24,111 nucleotides of DNA from NCBI GenBank assembly GCA_900546445.1, contig URCV01000027.1, positions 1-24,111 of the forward strand, written 5' to 3'. The position numbers and the translations under genes were made by a program. The stretch's first letter is position 1, and each line of letters begins with the position of its first letter. Below, piece after piece: positions 14,735 through 23,395 of the stretch. The notes beneath the pieces are model-generated. The model did no database searches. It saw only the letters and a program-made list of their open reading frames with translations, and was not told the origin of the DNA. This DNA comes from an uncultured Bacteroidales bacterium. Its GTDB lineage: Bacteria; Bacteroidota; Bacteroidia; Bacteroidales; UBA932.

Positions 14735-16954
14735 ATGAATATAAAGTTAGTTAAAAGAGCGATTTGTTCAGTAGCGGTACTTGGTGCCGCGGTGGCGTGC
14801 TCGACGACGGAAAGCGAGCTTTCCGGTGAGCGCCAAGTCCTTACATCTCCGGACTCCCTTCTCGAGATGGAATTCTTCGTAAACGACGTCGACGGAACGC
14901 CGTACTATTCCCTGAATTATAAGGGAGAACCTGTGATTCTCCCATCGGCTATGGGATTCGAGCTTCGCGGAGTGCTGAAAGCCCAGAAAATCGAAATTGA
15001 AAAAGACGGAACGATAGACAAGGTGGACTATAAGCCGTCCAACTCCTTCCACGACGGATTCGAACTCCTGAAAGTGGAGCGCGACTCCTTCGACGAGACT
15101 TGGGAACCTGTCTGGGGTGAGGAATCGCAGATTAGAAATCACTATAACGAGATGCTCGTCTGCCTGAAACAGACATCTACCGACAGAGCGATGAACATCC
15201 GCTTTCGCCTTTTCGACGACGGTCTGGGATTCAGATACGAATTCCCGGAGCAAAAGACCATGTCCTACTTCGTCATCAACGAAGAGTTGACCCAGTTCGC
15301 CATGGCCGGCGACCACACCGCGTGGTGGATACCGGGAGACTATGACACTCAGGAATATAACTACACTCAGAGCCGTCTCAGCGAGATTCCTTCGCTTTTC
15401 GAAAGTGCACTCTGCGGAAACGATTCACAGACCCCGTTTTCAACGAGTGGCGTTCAGACCTCGCTCCAGATGAAAACTGACTCAGGCGTGTACATTAACA
15501 TACACGAGGCAGCACTCGTCGACTATCCTTGTATGCATTTGGAACTCAACACGAAGACCCTCACGTTCACTTCGCATCTGACCCCGGACGCACAAGGCTA
15601 CAAGGGTCGCATCCAGACCCCATTCTCTACGCCTTGGCGTACAGTGCAGGTGGCTCCGAGCGCTACGGCCCAATTGGCATCGAGAATGATACTTAATCTC
15701 AACGAACCGTGTGCCTACGAAGACGTGTCCTGGATAAAGCCGGTCAAATACATCGGCGTGTGGTGGGAGATGATTTCAGGCAAGGGCTCGTGGGCCTACA
15801 CTGACGAGTTTACATCCGTGCACCTCGGACAGAGCGACTACTCCCATGCCCGTCCGAACGGTCGCCACAGTGCTAATAACGAGAACGTTCGCCGCTATAT
15901 AGACTTCGCTGCGGCTAACGGATTCGACCAAGTGCTCGTCGAAGGCTGGAACGAAGGCTGGGAAGATTGGGCCAATTGTAACAAGGACTACGTGTTCGAT
16001 TTCGTGACCCCATATCCGGACTTCGACATCAAGGCGCTCAATGACTATGCTCACAAGAAGGGCGTACGCCTGATGATGCATCACGAGACATCCTCATCGG
16101 TGCGAAATTACGAAAGGCATATGGAAGCCGCGCTTGACTTGATGAACAAATACGGCTACAATTCCGTGAAAACCGGTTATGTGGGAGACATTCTGCCGCT
16201 TGGAGAACACCATTACAGCCAATGGCTTGTGAACCACTATCTTTACTCTGTGACCCAATCGGCCAAGCATAAGGTGATGGTGAATGCGCACGAGGCAGTG
16301 CGCCCTACGGGACTTTGCAGAACCTACCCTAACCTCATAGGCAACGAATCGGCGCGTGGTACTGAGTACCAGGCATTTGGCGGCACCAAGCCACATCACG
16401 TGACCATTCTGCCGTTCACCCGACTTAACGGAGGACCTATGGACTACACCCCTGGAATCTTCCGTAGGGATTTGGCCAATGTCACCGGTGGCCGAAACAA
16501 TTCGTGGGTAAATGCCACTATGGCCAATCAGCTCGCCCTCTACGTGACTATGTATTCACCGCTTCAGATGGCGGCTGATTATCCCGAGAATTACGAGCAA
16601 TTCCCGGAGCAATTCCAATTCATAAAGGACGTGGAGGTGGATTGGCGTAAATCGGAGTATCTTATGGCTGAGCCTGGAGACTATATAGTGATAGCTCGTC
16701 AGGGAAAGAAGACAGGCAAGTGGTTTATGGGAGGCGTTACCGACGAAAACGCACGCACTCTTGAAGTTCCTCTCGATTTCTTGACCTCAGACAAGCGCTA
16801 CGAGGCTACGATCTATGCGGATAGGGAAGACAGTCATTATAAGAAGCAAGACGATTGCCTAGTTTATAAAAAGATTGTAAATTCGCAGGATTCGCTGACT
16901 ATGTTTATGGCTCCGGGTGGAGGCTTTGCCGTCAGCTTCGTAGAAATTAAGTAA
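14735..16954 (+). CDS. susB: SusB-type GH97 alpha-glucosidase
   Basis: The 739-residue protein resembles SusB closely along its length: LVEGWNEGWEDW, YVFDFVTPYPDFD, MMHHETSSSVRNYERHM, VMVNAHEAVRPTGLCRTYPN, GNESARGTEY, LNGGPMDYTPGIF and YVTMYSPLQMAADYPENYE. By alignment with SusB (Glu439, Glu508, Glu532), the catalytic bases are Glu451 and Glu520 and the acid is Glu544, which fits the inverting alpha-glucosidase branch rather than the retaining alpha-galactosidase one. It would trim malto-oligosaccharides made by the upstream GH13 protein to glucose. The N-terminus ends GAAVACS, so it may be lipid-anchored at Cys22. The folded element ends 30 bases before the ATG, and no own promoter is evident. 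Confidence 0.95.
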   Translation: MNIKLVKRAICSVAVLGAAVACSTTESELSGERQVLTSPDSLLEMEFFVNDVDGTPYYSLNYKGEPVILPSAMGFELRGVLKAQKIEIEKDGTIDKVDYKPSNSFHDGFELLKVERDSFDETWEPVWGEESQIRNHYNEMLVCLKQTSTDRAMNIRFRLFDDGLGFRYEFPEQKTMSYFVINEELTQFAMAGDHTAWWIPGDYDTQEYNYTQSRLSEIPSLFESALCGNDSQTPFSTSGVQTSLQMKTDSGVYINIHEAALVDYPCMHLELNTKTLTFTSHLTPDAQGYKGRIQTPFSTPWRTVQVAPSATAQLASRMILNLNEPCAYEDVSWIKPVKYIGVWWEMISGKGSWAYTDEFTSVHLGQSDYSHARPNGRHSANNENVRRYIDFAAANGFDQVLVEGWNEGWEDWANCNKDYVFDFVTPYPDFDIKALNDYAHKKGVRLMMHHETSSSVRNYERHMEAALDLMNKYGYNSVKTGYVGDILPLGEHHYSQWLVNHYLYSVTQSAKHKVMVNAHEAVRPTGLCRTYPNLIGNESARGTEYQAFGGTKPHHVTILPFTRLNGGPMDYTPGIFRRDLANVTGGRNNSWVNATMANQLALYVTMYSPLQMAADYPENYEQFPEQFQFIKDVEVDWRKSEYLMAEPGDYIVIARQGKKTGKWFMGGVTDENARTLEVPLDFLTSDKRYEATIYADREDSHYKKQDDCLVYKKIVNSQDSLTMFMAPGGGFAVSFVEIK

Positions 16955-16957
16955 GAT

Positions 16958-17251
16958 ATGGATAAATTCGACGTAGAAGTTTTGAGTGACGAGAAGAATG
17001 GCGATGTTCGCCATCTCAGCGTGAAGACCTGTGATGCTGTGTGCTCGTCTATGATAGATATTGATGTTCAGGGCGATGTGATTCGCAAGATAGCCTTCAC
17101 GAAGGGTTGTCACGGAAACACACAGGGGATAGCGGCTCTTTGCGCCGGAATGAAAGTGGACGATGTCATCTCCAAACTTTCCGGAATCGACTGCAAGGGA
17201 CGTGGCACATCGTGTCCTGATCAGCTCGCCAGAGCACTAAAAACGCTGTAA
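16958..17251 (+). CDS. TSCPD domain protein (TIGR03905-like)
   Basis: The 97-residue protein begins three bases after the GH97 stop, so it is probably co-transcribed. It holds the motif TSCPD at residues 84-88 and the phrase KGCHGNTQGIAALCAGM. Six cysteines are spread over it (25, 29, 51, 62, 79, 86), more than expected by chance, hinting at metal binding or redox chemistry. Stand-alone TSCPD proteins of this size are found in many anaerobes, and the domain also occurs at the C-terminus of some ribonucleotide reductases. Its biochemical role is unknown, and the link to starch use is only one of position. Confidence 0.85.
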   Translation: MDKFDVEVLSDEKNGDVRHLSVKTCDAVCSSMIDIDVQGDVIRKIAFTKGCHGNTQGIAALCAGMKVDDVISKLSGIDCKGRGTSCPDQLARALKTL

Positions 17252-17261
17252 TTGCGTTTTT
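17239..17261 (+). terminator. Rho-independent terminator overlapping the TSCPD stop codon
   Basis: AAAAACGC (17239-17246) and GCGTTTTT (17254-17261) form a perfect 8-base stem around a 7-base loop that contains the TAA stop. The 3' arm is T-rich. It closes the GH13-GH97-TSCPD unit. Confidence 0.7.
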
Positions 17262-17273
17262 GTTCAAATTAAA

Positions 17274-17305
17274 TTTAGTAAATTGAAATAAAACTATTAT
17301 TTTTG
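17274..17305 (+). promoter_or_regulatory. Promoter of tRNA-Pro
   Basis: TATTTTTG at 17298-17305 is a perfect TAnnTTTG box. A TTTA at 17274-17277 lies at 20-base spacing as an imperfect -33 element. Transcription would start near 17311, about 43 bases before the tRNA. Confidence 0.55.
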
Positions 17306-17309
17306 TGTC

Positions 17310-17346
17310 CGCAAAGCACTCGCTTGTCAGTCAAGGGGTGCTTGCG
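17310..17346 (+). other. Stem-loop in the tRNA-Pro leader
   Basis: CGCAAAGCAC (17310-17319) pairs with GTGCTTGCG (17338-17346) over nine pairs with one bulged A. An inner CTTG/CAAG helix (17323-17326 with 17332-17335) extends it. The hairpin would fill nearly all of the predicted 5' leader removed by RNase P. Confidence 0.5.
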
Positions 17347-17353
17347 TGACTTT

Positions 17354-17426
17354 CGGGATTTAGCGCAGTTGGTAGCGCGCGTCGTTCGGGACGACGAGGC
17401 CGCTGGTTCGAGTCCAGTAATCCCGA
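17354..17426 (+). tRNA. tRNA-Pro (anticodon CGG)
   Basis: The full cloverleaf is visible without the CCA end. The acceptor CGGGATT (17354-17360) pairs with AATCCCG (17419-17425), the D stem is GCGC/GCGC, the anticodon stem CGTCG/CGACG encloses TTCGGGA, and the T arm is GCTGG-TTCGAGT-CCAGT. The anticodon CGG (17387-17389) reads CCG proline codons. The C1-G72 pair is characteristic of bacterial proline tRNAs. A run of seven T residues follows at 17430-17436. Confidence 0.97.
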
Positions 17427-17480
17427 CTCTTTTTTTATTCAGCACATTAGTCGGCACTCACAAAATTAGAAGGGAAACTA

Positions 17481-17511
17481 TTTTTTAAGTTTCACTTATT
17501 TAGTAAATTTG
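17481..17511 (+). promoter_or_regulatory. Promoter of the murT-K-Q operon
   Basis: TAAATTTG at 17504-17511 is a perfect -7 box. TTTT at 17481-17484 lies at 19-base spacing as an imperfect -33. The box ends only six bases before the ATG at 17518, so the transcript would begin at or next to the start codon. Confidence 0.6.
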
Positions 17512-17517
17512 TGGGCT

Positions 17518-18990
17518 ATGGGACACGATTTTCCACTTGTTTGGCTTATTGCCGCATTTGTCGCTTATACAGCGCTTTTATTCTTAATATCTTATCTTAC
17601 GAGCAGAAATGCTGGTAAAAATTCATTTTTCGGAGGGGAACGCAAGGCGCCGTGGCCGATAGTGGCCTACGGAATGGTGGGCGCGTCCATCTCGGGAGTC
17701 ACGTTCATCTCGGTTCCGGGTAATGTGTGGGTACAGAACTTCTTCTATATGCCTCTCGTCTTCGGATTCGTAGTGGGCTATATAGTAATCGCGAAAGTAC
17801 TCCTTCCTCTTTACTATAAGATGAACCTAACCTCCATCTACACCTATTTGGGAGAGAGATTCGGGGCCAAGTCGTACAAGACGGGCACTACGGTCTTTAT
17901 GGTATCCAGGATTCTGGGCGCAGCCGTGCGCATATTTGTGGTCATAATAGTGCTGTTCTCGTTCTTGCCGAAGCATATTCAGGCTTCGGGAGTGTGGACA
18001 TTCGCTTTGTTGGCCCTGGTGTTCCTGGTGCTTCTCTATCTCTATACCTATAGGGGAGGCGTCAAGACCATCATCTGGACCGATGCCCTTCAGACTACCT
18101 TTATGCTTCTGGCAGTGGGACTTACCATCTATTATATCTGCAAGAATATGAACTGGGGTGCTAAGGAAATGGTGGAAAACGTAGCATCTTCACAGTATGT
18201 CTCCATGTTCGACTGGAACTGGGGACACGCCACTAATGCCATAAAGCAGTTCGTCTCGGGTATCTTCGTTACCATCGCCATGACCGGACTCGACCAGTCT
18301 ATGATGCAGAAGAATTTGGCCTGTAAGGATATAAAGGCAGCCCAAAAGAATATGTACACCACCTCCATCATCATAGTCGTGGTGAACTTCTTCTTCCTGC
18401 TTCTAGGCGCACTCCTCTGCGTGTTCGCATCGCAGCACGGAGGCTTCGATGTTATGGGCATTACGAAAACCGACGAGTTGTTCCCGACCATAGCGAGCCG
18501 CTATTTCGGTGTGGGACTTGGAATATTCTTCCTGATTGGCCTTATCTCCGCAAGTTATCCTTCGGCCGGTGCGGCCTTGACTTCGCTCACCACCTCTTTC
18601 TGTGTGGATTTCCTGCACACGAGAGATGAAAGGACTCGCAAGAGAGTTCACGCGGCGATGGCGGCAGTATTCTTCGTGATACTGATGGTCCTCTTCGTAT
18701 TGAGTAACGATGCCGTGGTGAATTTGGTGTATAAATTGGCATCCTATACCTACGGACCTCTGCTCGGCATGTTCTTCTTCGGTATATTGACCAAAAGGCA
18801 GATTCGGGATGGAGCGAGCCCTTATATCGCAGCGGCTTCTCCTCTTCTGTGCTGGTTGCTGAATGTGCTGCTCAAGCAGACATTTGGGTTCGATTTGGGA
18901 TTCAGTCTTTTGATAGTTAACGGATTATTGACTTTTGCCCTCTTGTCGGCAGTTAGTAAAAAAGGTGCGTATGATTCTAATCGCGGATAG
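17518..18990 (+). CDS. murT: Sodium:solute symporter, probable MurNAc transporter MurT
   Basis: The 490-residue protein belongs to the SSS family, with about 13 membrane helices. The first is FPLVWLIAAFVAYTALLFLI. Family landmarks include SFFGGERKAPWPIVAYGMVGASISGVTF near the first two helices (residues about 37-64), YTYRGGVKTIIWTDALQ (about 178-194) and ISASYPSAGAALTSLTTSF (about 340-360). SSS proteins import sugars with Na+. In Tannerella forsythia an SSS transporter encoded before murK and murQ carries N-acetylmuramic acid, and the same order is seen here, so that substrate is inferred from context. I used the ATG at 17518; an upstream TTG lies inside the -7 box. The gene overlaps murK by 20 bases. 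Confidence 0.85.
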   Translation: MGHDFPLVWLIAAFVAYTALLFLISYLTSRNAGKNSFFGGERKAPWPIVAYGMVGASISGVTFISVPGNVWVQNFFYMPLVFGFVVGYIVIAKVLLPLYYKMNLTSIYTYLGERFGAKSYKTGTTVFMVSRILGAAVRIFVVIIVLFSFLPKHIQASGVWTFALLALVFLVLLYLYTYRGGVKTIIWTDALQTTFMLLAVGLTIYYICKNMNWGAKEMVENVASSQYVSMFDWNWGHATNAIKQFVSGIFVTIAMTGLDQSMMQKNLACKDIKAAQKNMYTTSIIIVVVNFFFLLLGALLCVFASQHGGFDVMGITKTDELFPTIASRYFGVGLGIFFLIGLISASYPSAGAALTSLTTSFCVDFLHTRDERTRKRVHAAMAAVFFVILMVLFVLSNDAVVNLVYKLASYTYGPLLGMFFFGILTKRQIRDGASPYIAAASPLLCWLLNVLLKQTFGFDLGFSLLIVNGLLTFALLSAVSKKGAYDSNRG

Positions 18991-19804
18991 TGGAAGCACT
19001 AAGGTGGATTGGGCTTATCTGACTTCCGATGGAAGTGTGGAGAGGTTCAAGACCACAGGCATAAATCCCGCTCACTTAGGCGGCGAGAGGATCACGGAGA
19101 TACTCTCCGGAGAGGTTCTCCCTATGGCTTCGAAGGTGGATGACATCTACTTTTTCGGTGCCGGAATAGTGGGCGAAGAGATGAAGCTGTTGCTTCAAAG
19201 GTGCTTTAGTGCGGTTTGGCCCGAAGCTAAGGCTGAATTATATTCCGATGTCATGGCGAGCGGGCTTTCCCTTTTCGGGAAGGGCAGGGGCATAGCCTGC
19301 ATTATGGGGACAGGGTCCAATAGCTGCCTGTACGACGATGGAAAGATACTCGCGAAGGTCAATGCCGGAGGATTCATTCTCGGCGACGAAGGTAGCGGAG
19401 CGTGGATAGGAAAGCATTTGCTGATGGACTATGTGAAGGGAATTATGCCTGCGGACTTGCTGCGCGAATTCGAAGCGGAATACGAACTCAGTTACCCTAA
19501 GGTGGTGAGTAAGGTATATAAGGAGGAGAGGCCTGCGGCCTATTTGGCAAGTCTTAATATGTTCGCTGCATCCAGAATGGAGAATCCTTATATAGAGACT
19601 CTCATCAAACGTGGCTTTAACGAGTTCATTGATAGGAACATCGTTATGTACGAGGGTTTTACCGCCGAGAAGGTGGGATTCATAGGCTCGGTGGCACTGC
19701 ATTACGAGAAGTGGTTGAGGGAGTGCTGCGCGAATAGAGGAATCGAGGTGGGTACCATCCTCAAGGCACCGCTCGATGGTTTAATAGAGTTTTACAAGAA
19801 ATGA
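18971..19804 (+). CDS. murK: BadF/BadG-type amino-sugar kinase, probable MurK
   Basis: The 277-residue kinase has the ASKHA nucleotide-binding pattern: phosphate-1 loop DSGSTK at 6-11, CIMGTGSNS (phosphate-2, 113-118) and GGFILGDEGSGAWIG (about 133-147). Members of this BadF/BcrA-like family in Bacteroidetes phosphorylate GlcNAc or MurNAc. Between murT and murQ, the expected reaction is MurNAc to MurNAc-6-phosphate. The ATG at 18971 puts the phosphate loop six residues from the start, as usual; a start at 18935 would add twelve residues. It overlaps murT by 20 bases and murQ by 4 (ATGA), which points to translational coupling. GlcNAc is an alternative or additional substrate. Confidence 0.88.
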   Translation: MILIADSGSTKVDWAYLTSDGSVERFKTTGINPAHLGGERITEILSGEVLPMASKVDDIYFFGAGIVGEEMKLLLQRCFSAVWPEAKAELYSDVMASGLSLFGKGRGIACIMGTGSNSCLYDDGKILAKVNAGGFILGDEGSGAWIGKHLLMDYVKGIMPADLLREFEAEYELSYPKVVSKVYKEERPAAYLASLNMFAASRMENPYIETLIKRGFNEFIDRNIVMYEGFTAEKVGFIGSVALHYEKWLRECCANRGIEVGTILKAPLDGLIEFYKK

Positions 19805-20610
19805 AAGTTACAGAAAGTGCATCCAAATACTCCGATTTGGAGAAAATGTCGGTAGAGGAAATCCTCGAAGGCATAAACCGCGAAGATACAAGCGTGCCGA
19901 CAGCGGTTCATAAGTGCATCCCTCAGATAGAGGAGTTGGTAGAGTCTATGGTGGAAAGAATGAAAAGGGGAGGCCGCGTATTTTACATAGGAGCAGGTAC
20001 GTCGGGGCGTCTGGGAGTAGTGGACGCTTCGGAGATTCCTCCTACTTACGGCGCTCCGTTCGACCTTTTCATAGGACTTATCGCAGGTGGCGACTCGGCC
20101 ATAAGAAAGGCCGTGGAAGGCGCCGAAGACGAGAAGGATGGCGCTTGGAGGGACTTGGCGCCATATCATCCTGAAGAGAAAGATACCCTTATAGGCATAG
20201 CGGCAAGCGGAAGTACTCCTTATGTAGTGGGAGGCATAGAAATGGCCCGCGAGCACGGACTTCTCACAGCCTGCATCTGCTGTAATCCGGATTCTGCCGT
20301 GGCTGCCGCAGCCCAGATTCCCATCGTAGCGGTGGTGGGACCGGAGTTCGTGACGGGAAGCACCAGAATGAAGGCCGGAACAGCCCAGAAGCTGATCTTG
20401 AACATGATTTCGACGGCTACTATGATCCGACTTGGCCACGTTCACGGAAACAAGATGATAGATATGCAGTTGTCTAATGCCAAGCTGGTCGACCGCGGTA
20501 CGAAAATGATAATGGACGAATCCGGCATTACGGATTATGAGAAGGCGCGGGAGCTACTGCTTAAATATGGCTCGGTACGCGTGGCTTTGGAATCGCTAAA
20601 TGAAGAGTGA
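19801..20610 (+). CDS. murQ: N-acetylmuramic acid 6-phosphate etherase
   Basis: The 269-residue enzyme splits the D-lactyl ether of MurNAc-6-phosphate to give GlcNAc-6-phosphate and lactate. It has the SIS fold with FYIGAGTSGRLGVVDASEIPPT (about 61-82), IAASGSTPYV, and the family signature GPEFVTGSTRMKAGTAQK. The catalytic glutamates known from E. coli MurQ (Glu83, Glu114) correspond to Glu78 in DASEIPP and Glu109 in EGAEDEKDG. The length is slightly shorter than the E. coli protein (298), with a shorter C-terminus. It overlaps murK by 4 bases and uvrA by 11. Confidence 0.96.
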   Translation: MKVTESASKYSDLEKMSVEEILEGINREDTSVPTAVHKCIPQIEELVESMVERMKRGGRVFYIGAGTSGRLGVVDASEIPPTYGAPFDLFIGLIAGGDSAIRKAVEGAEDEKDGAWRDLAPYHPEEKDTLIGIAASGSTPYVVGGIEMAREHGLLTACICCNPDSAVAAAAQIPIVAVVGPEFVTGSTRMKAGTAQKLILNMISTATMIRLGHVHGNKMIDMQLSNAKLVDRGTKMIMDESGITDYEKARELLLKYGSVRVALESLNEE

Positions 20611-23395
20611 TAGCATAGTAATACGAAACGCGAGGGTTAACAACCTGAAGAACGTTTCCCTTTCCATCCCGAGAGGGAAACTCGTGGTCGTGACCGGCGT
20701 GTCCGGCTCCGGCAAATCTTCCCTCGCCTTCGATACTCTCTTTGCCGAAGGCCAACGTCGCTTCGCTCAAAGTATGAGTTCGTACGCCCGACAGTTCCTC
20801 GGCAGGATGTCGAAACCCGACGTGGATTATGTGGAGGGCATACCTCCGGCCGTGGCCATAGAGCAAAAGGTAAATATCAAGAATCCGCGTTCGACCGTAG
20901 CCACTACCACCGAAATCTACGATTATCTTCGATTGGTATTCGCCCGGATTGGTCGTACATATAGCCCTATTTCCGGCGAGGAGGTGAGCTGCGACAACCC
21001 CGGGACGGTGGTGAATTGGCTCGAAGAGAATCTTACGGACGGGAAGGTGGCTTATCTTCTCGCACCGGTGATGTGGGGCGATGTCCCTGTGGCCAAGCTG
21101 TTGACTCTCAAGGAGCAGGGCTTTAGCCGACTCTTCAGGGACGGGCAGGTAGAGCGAATCGACGATTTCCTTCAGAGTGGAAATGTAGAGTTGGGGAGCG
21201 ACGCATACGTGCTGGTGGACAGATTTCGCGACCTTACGGATAGAACCCGTCTGCTTTCATCCATAAATACTTCGTTCAGCACCGGAGAGGGCGATATGGA
21301 AGTGTTCGTGGAAGGACAATTCAAGCATTTCTGCGAGAGGTTTGAAAGGGATGGAATGAAATTCGCCGTTCCGACGGATTATATGTTCAGTTTCAATAGC
21401 CCGTTGGGGGCTTGTCCTGAATGTGGAGGATTGGGTAAGGTCATAGGCATCAGCGAGGATTTGGTGATTCCCGATAAGAGCAAGAGCATATACGACGGAG
21501 CCATAGCCTGCTGGCGCGGCGAAAAGATGAGTTGGTTTAAGGACTTGATAGTCAGCAATGCGTCGAAGTACGGAATAGACATCTTCACGCCATATTGCAA
21601 GCTCTCCGAGAAGACCAGGGACTTTATCTGGAATGCCCGCAGCGAAAAGGATGATCCTAACAGCATAGTCGGAATAAACGAATTCTTCGAGTGGGTGGAT
21701 ACCCAGAAATATAAAATCCAGTATAAGTATATGCTAAGCCGTTTCAGCGGCAAGGCAGTCTGTCCGGTTTGTCACGGAAGCCGATTGAAAAAAGAGGCGC
21801 TTTATGTCAAGGTGGCAGGAAAGAACATTAACGAAGTGCTGTCGATGACGGTCGACCAGGCTCTCTCGTTCTTCGAAAGTATCCGATACACGGATGTTCA
21901 GTGGCAGATAGTTCGCGAGGCTCATAAGGAGATAGTGGACCGCGTCAAGTGTCTGGTAGATGTGGGATTGGGCTATCTTTCCCTGAATCGAAGCTGCAAT
22001 ACGCTGTCCGGAGGCGAGAGCCAGAGAGTGAATCTGGTGTCGGCGCTGGGGAGCTCCCTCGTGGGCTCGATGTATGTGCTGGATGAACCGTCTGTAGGAT
22101 TGCATCCTCGTGATACTCAGAATCTTCTGGGCGTGCTTAAACAGCTCCGCGATTTGGGAAATACCGTGATAGTGGTAGAGCACGACGAGGAGATCATCCG
22201 TGCGGCGGACGTGCTTATAGATATGGGACCTCGTGCCGGAAGTTTCGGCGGGGAAGTGGTCTTCGAGGGAAAGTATTCGGATGACCTTCCTCAGGAGGTC
22301 ATAGACAAATCCCTTACGCTCCGTTATCTTAAGGGCCAAGCCGAAAAATATAAAAGGGAGAAGCGCACTGCTAACTATTTCATAGAGCTAAAGGGAGTTA
22401 TGGAGCATAACCTGAAGGGAATAGACGTCAAGTTCCCTCTGGGAGTTCTTACCGTGGTGAGCGGAGTCTCAGGCTCCGGAAAGTCCACTCTGGTGGGAGA
22501 CGTGCTCTATCCTGCTCTTTATAGGCATATTAACGGGAGCGGAGATGCTCCGGGCGCATTCAAGTCATTGGAGGGAAGTCTGGATAGGATATCCGCGGTG
22601 GAATACGTCGACCAGAATCCTATAGGGAAAAGTACTCGAAGTAATCCCGTGACATATCTTAAAATCTATGACCTAATAAGAAAGTTGCTTTCGGACCAGC
22701 CTCTTGCTCGCTTGTCTGGATTCGGACCTTCGTGGTTCTCGTTCAATCAAGACGGAGGGCGATGCCCTGAGTGTCAGGGAGAGGGAGTGGTTACGATTCC
22801 TATGCAGTTTATGTCGGATGTCACTATGGTTTGCGAGGCTTGTGGAGGAAAAAGGTTCAAACCGGACATTCTCGAGGTGAAATATCGTGGAAAGAATGTC
22901 GATGACATACTGAATATGTCCGTTCGCGAGGCGATAGAGTTCTTCCGTAGCGCCCCCGAAAGGGAAGCCGGCGAGATTGCGGACAAATTGCAACCGCTCG
23001 TGGACGTGGGATTGGACTATTTGAAATTGGCCCAGAGCTCGTCTACCCTGTCGGGAGGTGAAAGCCAGAGAATCAAATTGGCCTATTTCCTGTCTATGGG
23101 TCAGGAGAAGGCCGGGCGAGGCAGGACGCTGTTCATTTTCGATGAGCCTACTACGGGATTGCATTTCCACGATGTGGACAAGCTCCTCAGGAGTTTCGAT
23201 GCGCTGCTGCAGATGGGGCACTCGATTCTGGTGGTCGAGCATAATCCGGATGTGATCAAGGCGGCAGACTATCTGATAGATTTGGGGCCCGATGCAGGTG
23301 AAAGGGGTGGCGAAATCGTTTACGCAGGCCCTCCGGAAGAGGTGGAACCTTATTTGGAGAATAATTTGCCTTTACGAATAATTTTTAAGAAATGA
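20600..23395 (+). CDS. uvrA: Excinuclease ABC subunit A
   Basis: The 931-residue DNA damage sensor of nucleotide excision repair has two ABC ATPase modules. The first has GVSGSGKS (33-40), a TLSGGESQR signature and LDEPSVGLHPRD. The second has another GVSGSGKS, TLSGGESQR and FDEPTTGLHFHD. The C-terminal zinc module is intact, with Cys722, Cys725, Cys745 and Cys748. In the first zinc module only one CxxC pair is visible (Cys272, Cys275 in GACPECGG); the preceding pair before FSFNSP is missing. I believe this is shared by a Bacteroidetes UvrA branch, but that needs alignment. The ATG overlaps murQ by 11 bases, placing a repair gene in the sugar salvage operon. Confidence 0.97.
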   Translation: MKSDSIVIRNARVNNLKNVSLSIPRGKLVVVTGVSGSGKSSLAFDTLFAEGQRRFAQSMSSYARQFLGRMSKPDVDYVEGIPPAVAIEQKVNIKNPRSTVATTTEIYDYLRLVFARIGRTYSPISGEEVSCDNPGTVVNWLEENLTDGKVAYLLAPVMWGDVPVAKLLTLKEQGFSRLFRDGQVERIDDFLQSGNVELGSDAYVLVDRFRDLTDRTRLLSSINTSFSTGEGDMEVFVEGQFKHFCERFERDGMKFAVPTDYMFSFNSPLGACPECGGLGKVIGISEDLVIPDKSKSIYDGAIACWRGEKMSWFKDLIVSNASKYGIDIFTPYCKLSEKTRDFIWNARSEKDDPNSIVGINEFFEWVDTQKYKIQYKYMLSRFSGKAVCPVCHGSRLKKEALYVKVAGKNINEVLSMTVDQALSFFESIRYTDVQWQIVREAHKEIVDRVKCLVDVGLGYLSLNRSCNTLSGGESQRVNLVSALGSSLVGSMYVLDEPSVGLHPRDTQNLLGVLKQLRDLGNTVIVVEHDEEIIRAADVLIDMGPRAGSFGGEVVFEGKYSDDLPQEVIDKSLTLRYLKGQAEKYKREKRTANYFIELKGVMEHNLKGIDVKFPLGVLTVVSGVSGSGKSTLVGDVLYPALYRHINGSGDAPGAFKSLEGSLDRISAVEYVDQNPIGKSTRSNPVTYLKIYDLIRKLLSDQPLARLSGFGPSWFSFNQDGGRCPECQGEGVVTIPMQFMSDVTMVCEACGGKRFKPDILEVKYRGKNVDDILNMSVREAIEFFRSAPEREAGEIADKLQPLVDVGLDYLKLAQSSSTLSGGESQRIKLAYFLSMGQEKAGRGRTLFIFDEPTTGLHFHDVDKLLRSFDALLQMGHSILVVEHNPDVIKAADYLIDLGPDAGERGGEIVYAGPPEEVEPYLENNLPLRIIFKK

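Noticed and set aside
17423..17454. CCGACT/AGTCGG inverted repeat after the tRNA as a terminator
   Set aside because: One arm is the tRNA acceptor end, and the T run lies in the loop rather than after the stem.
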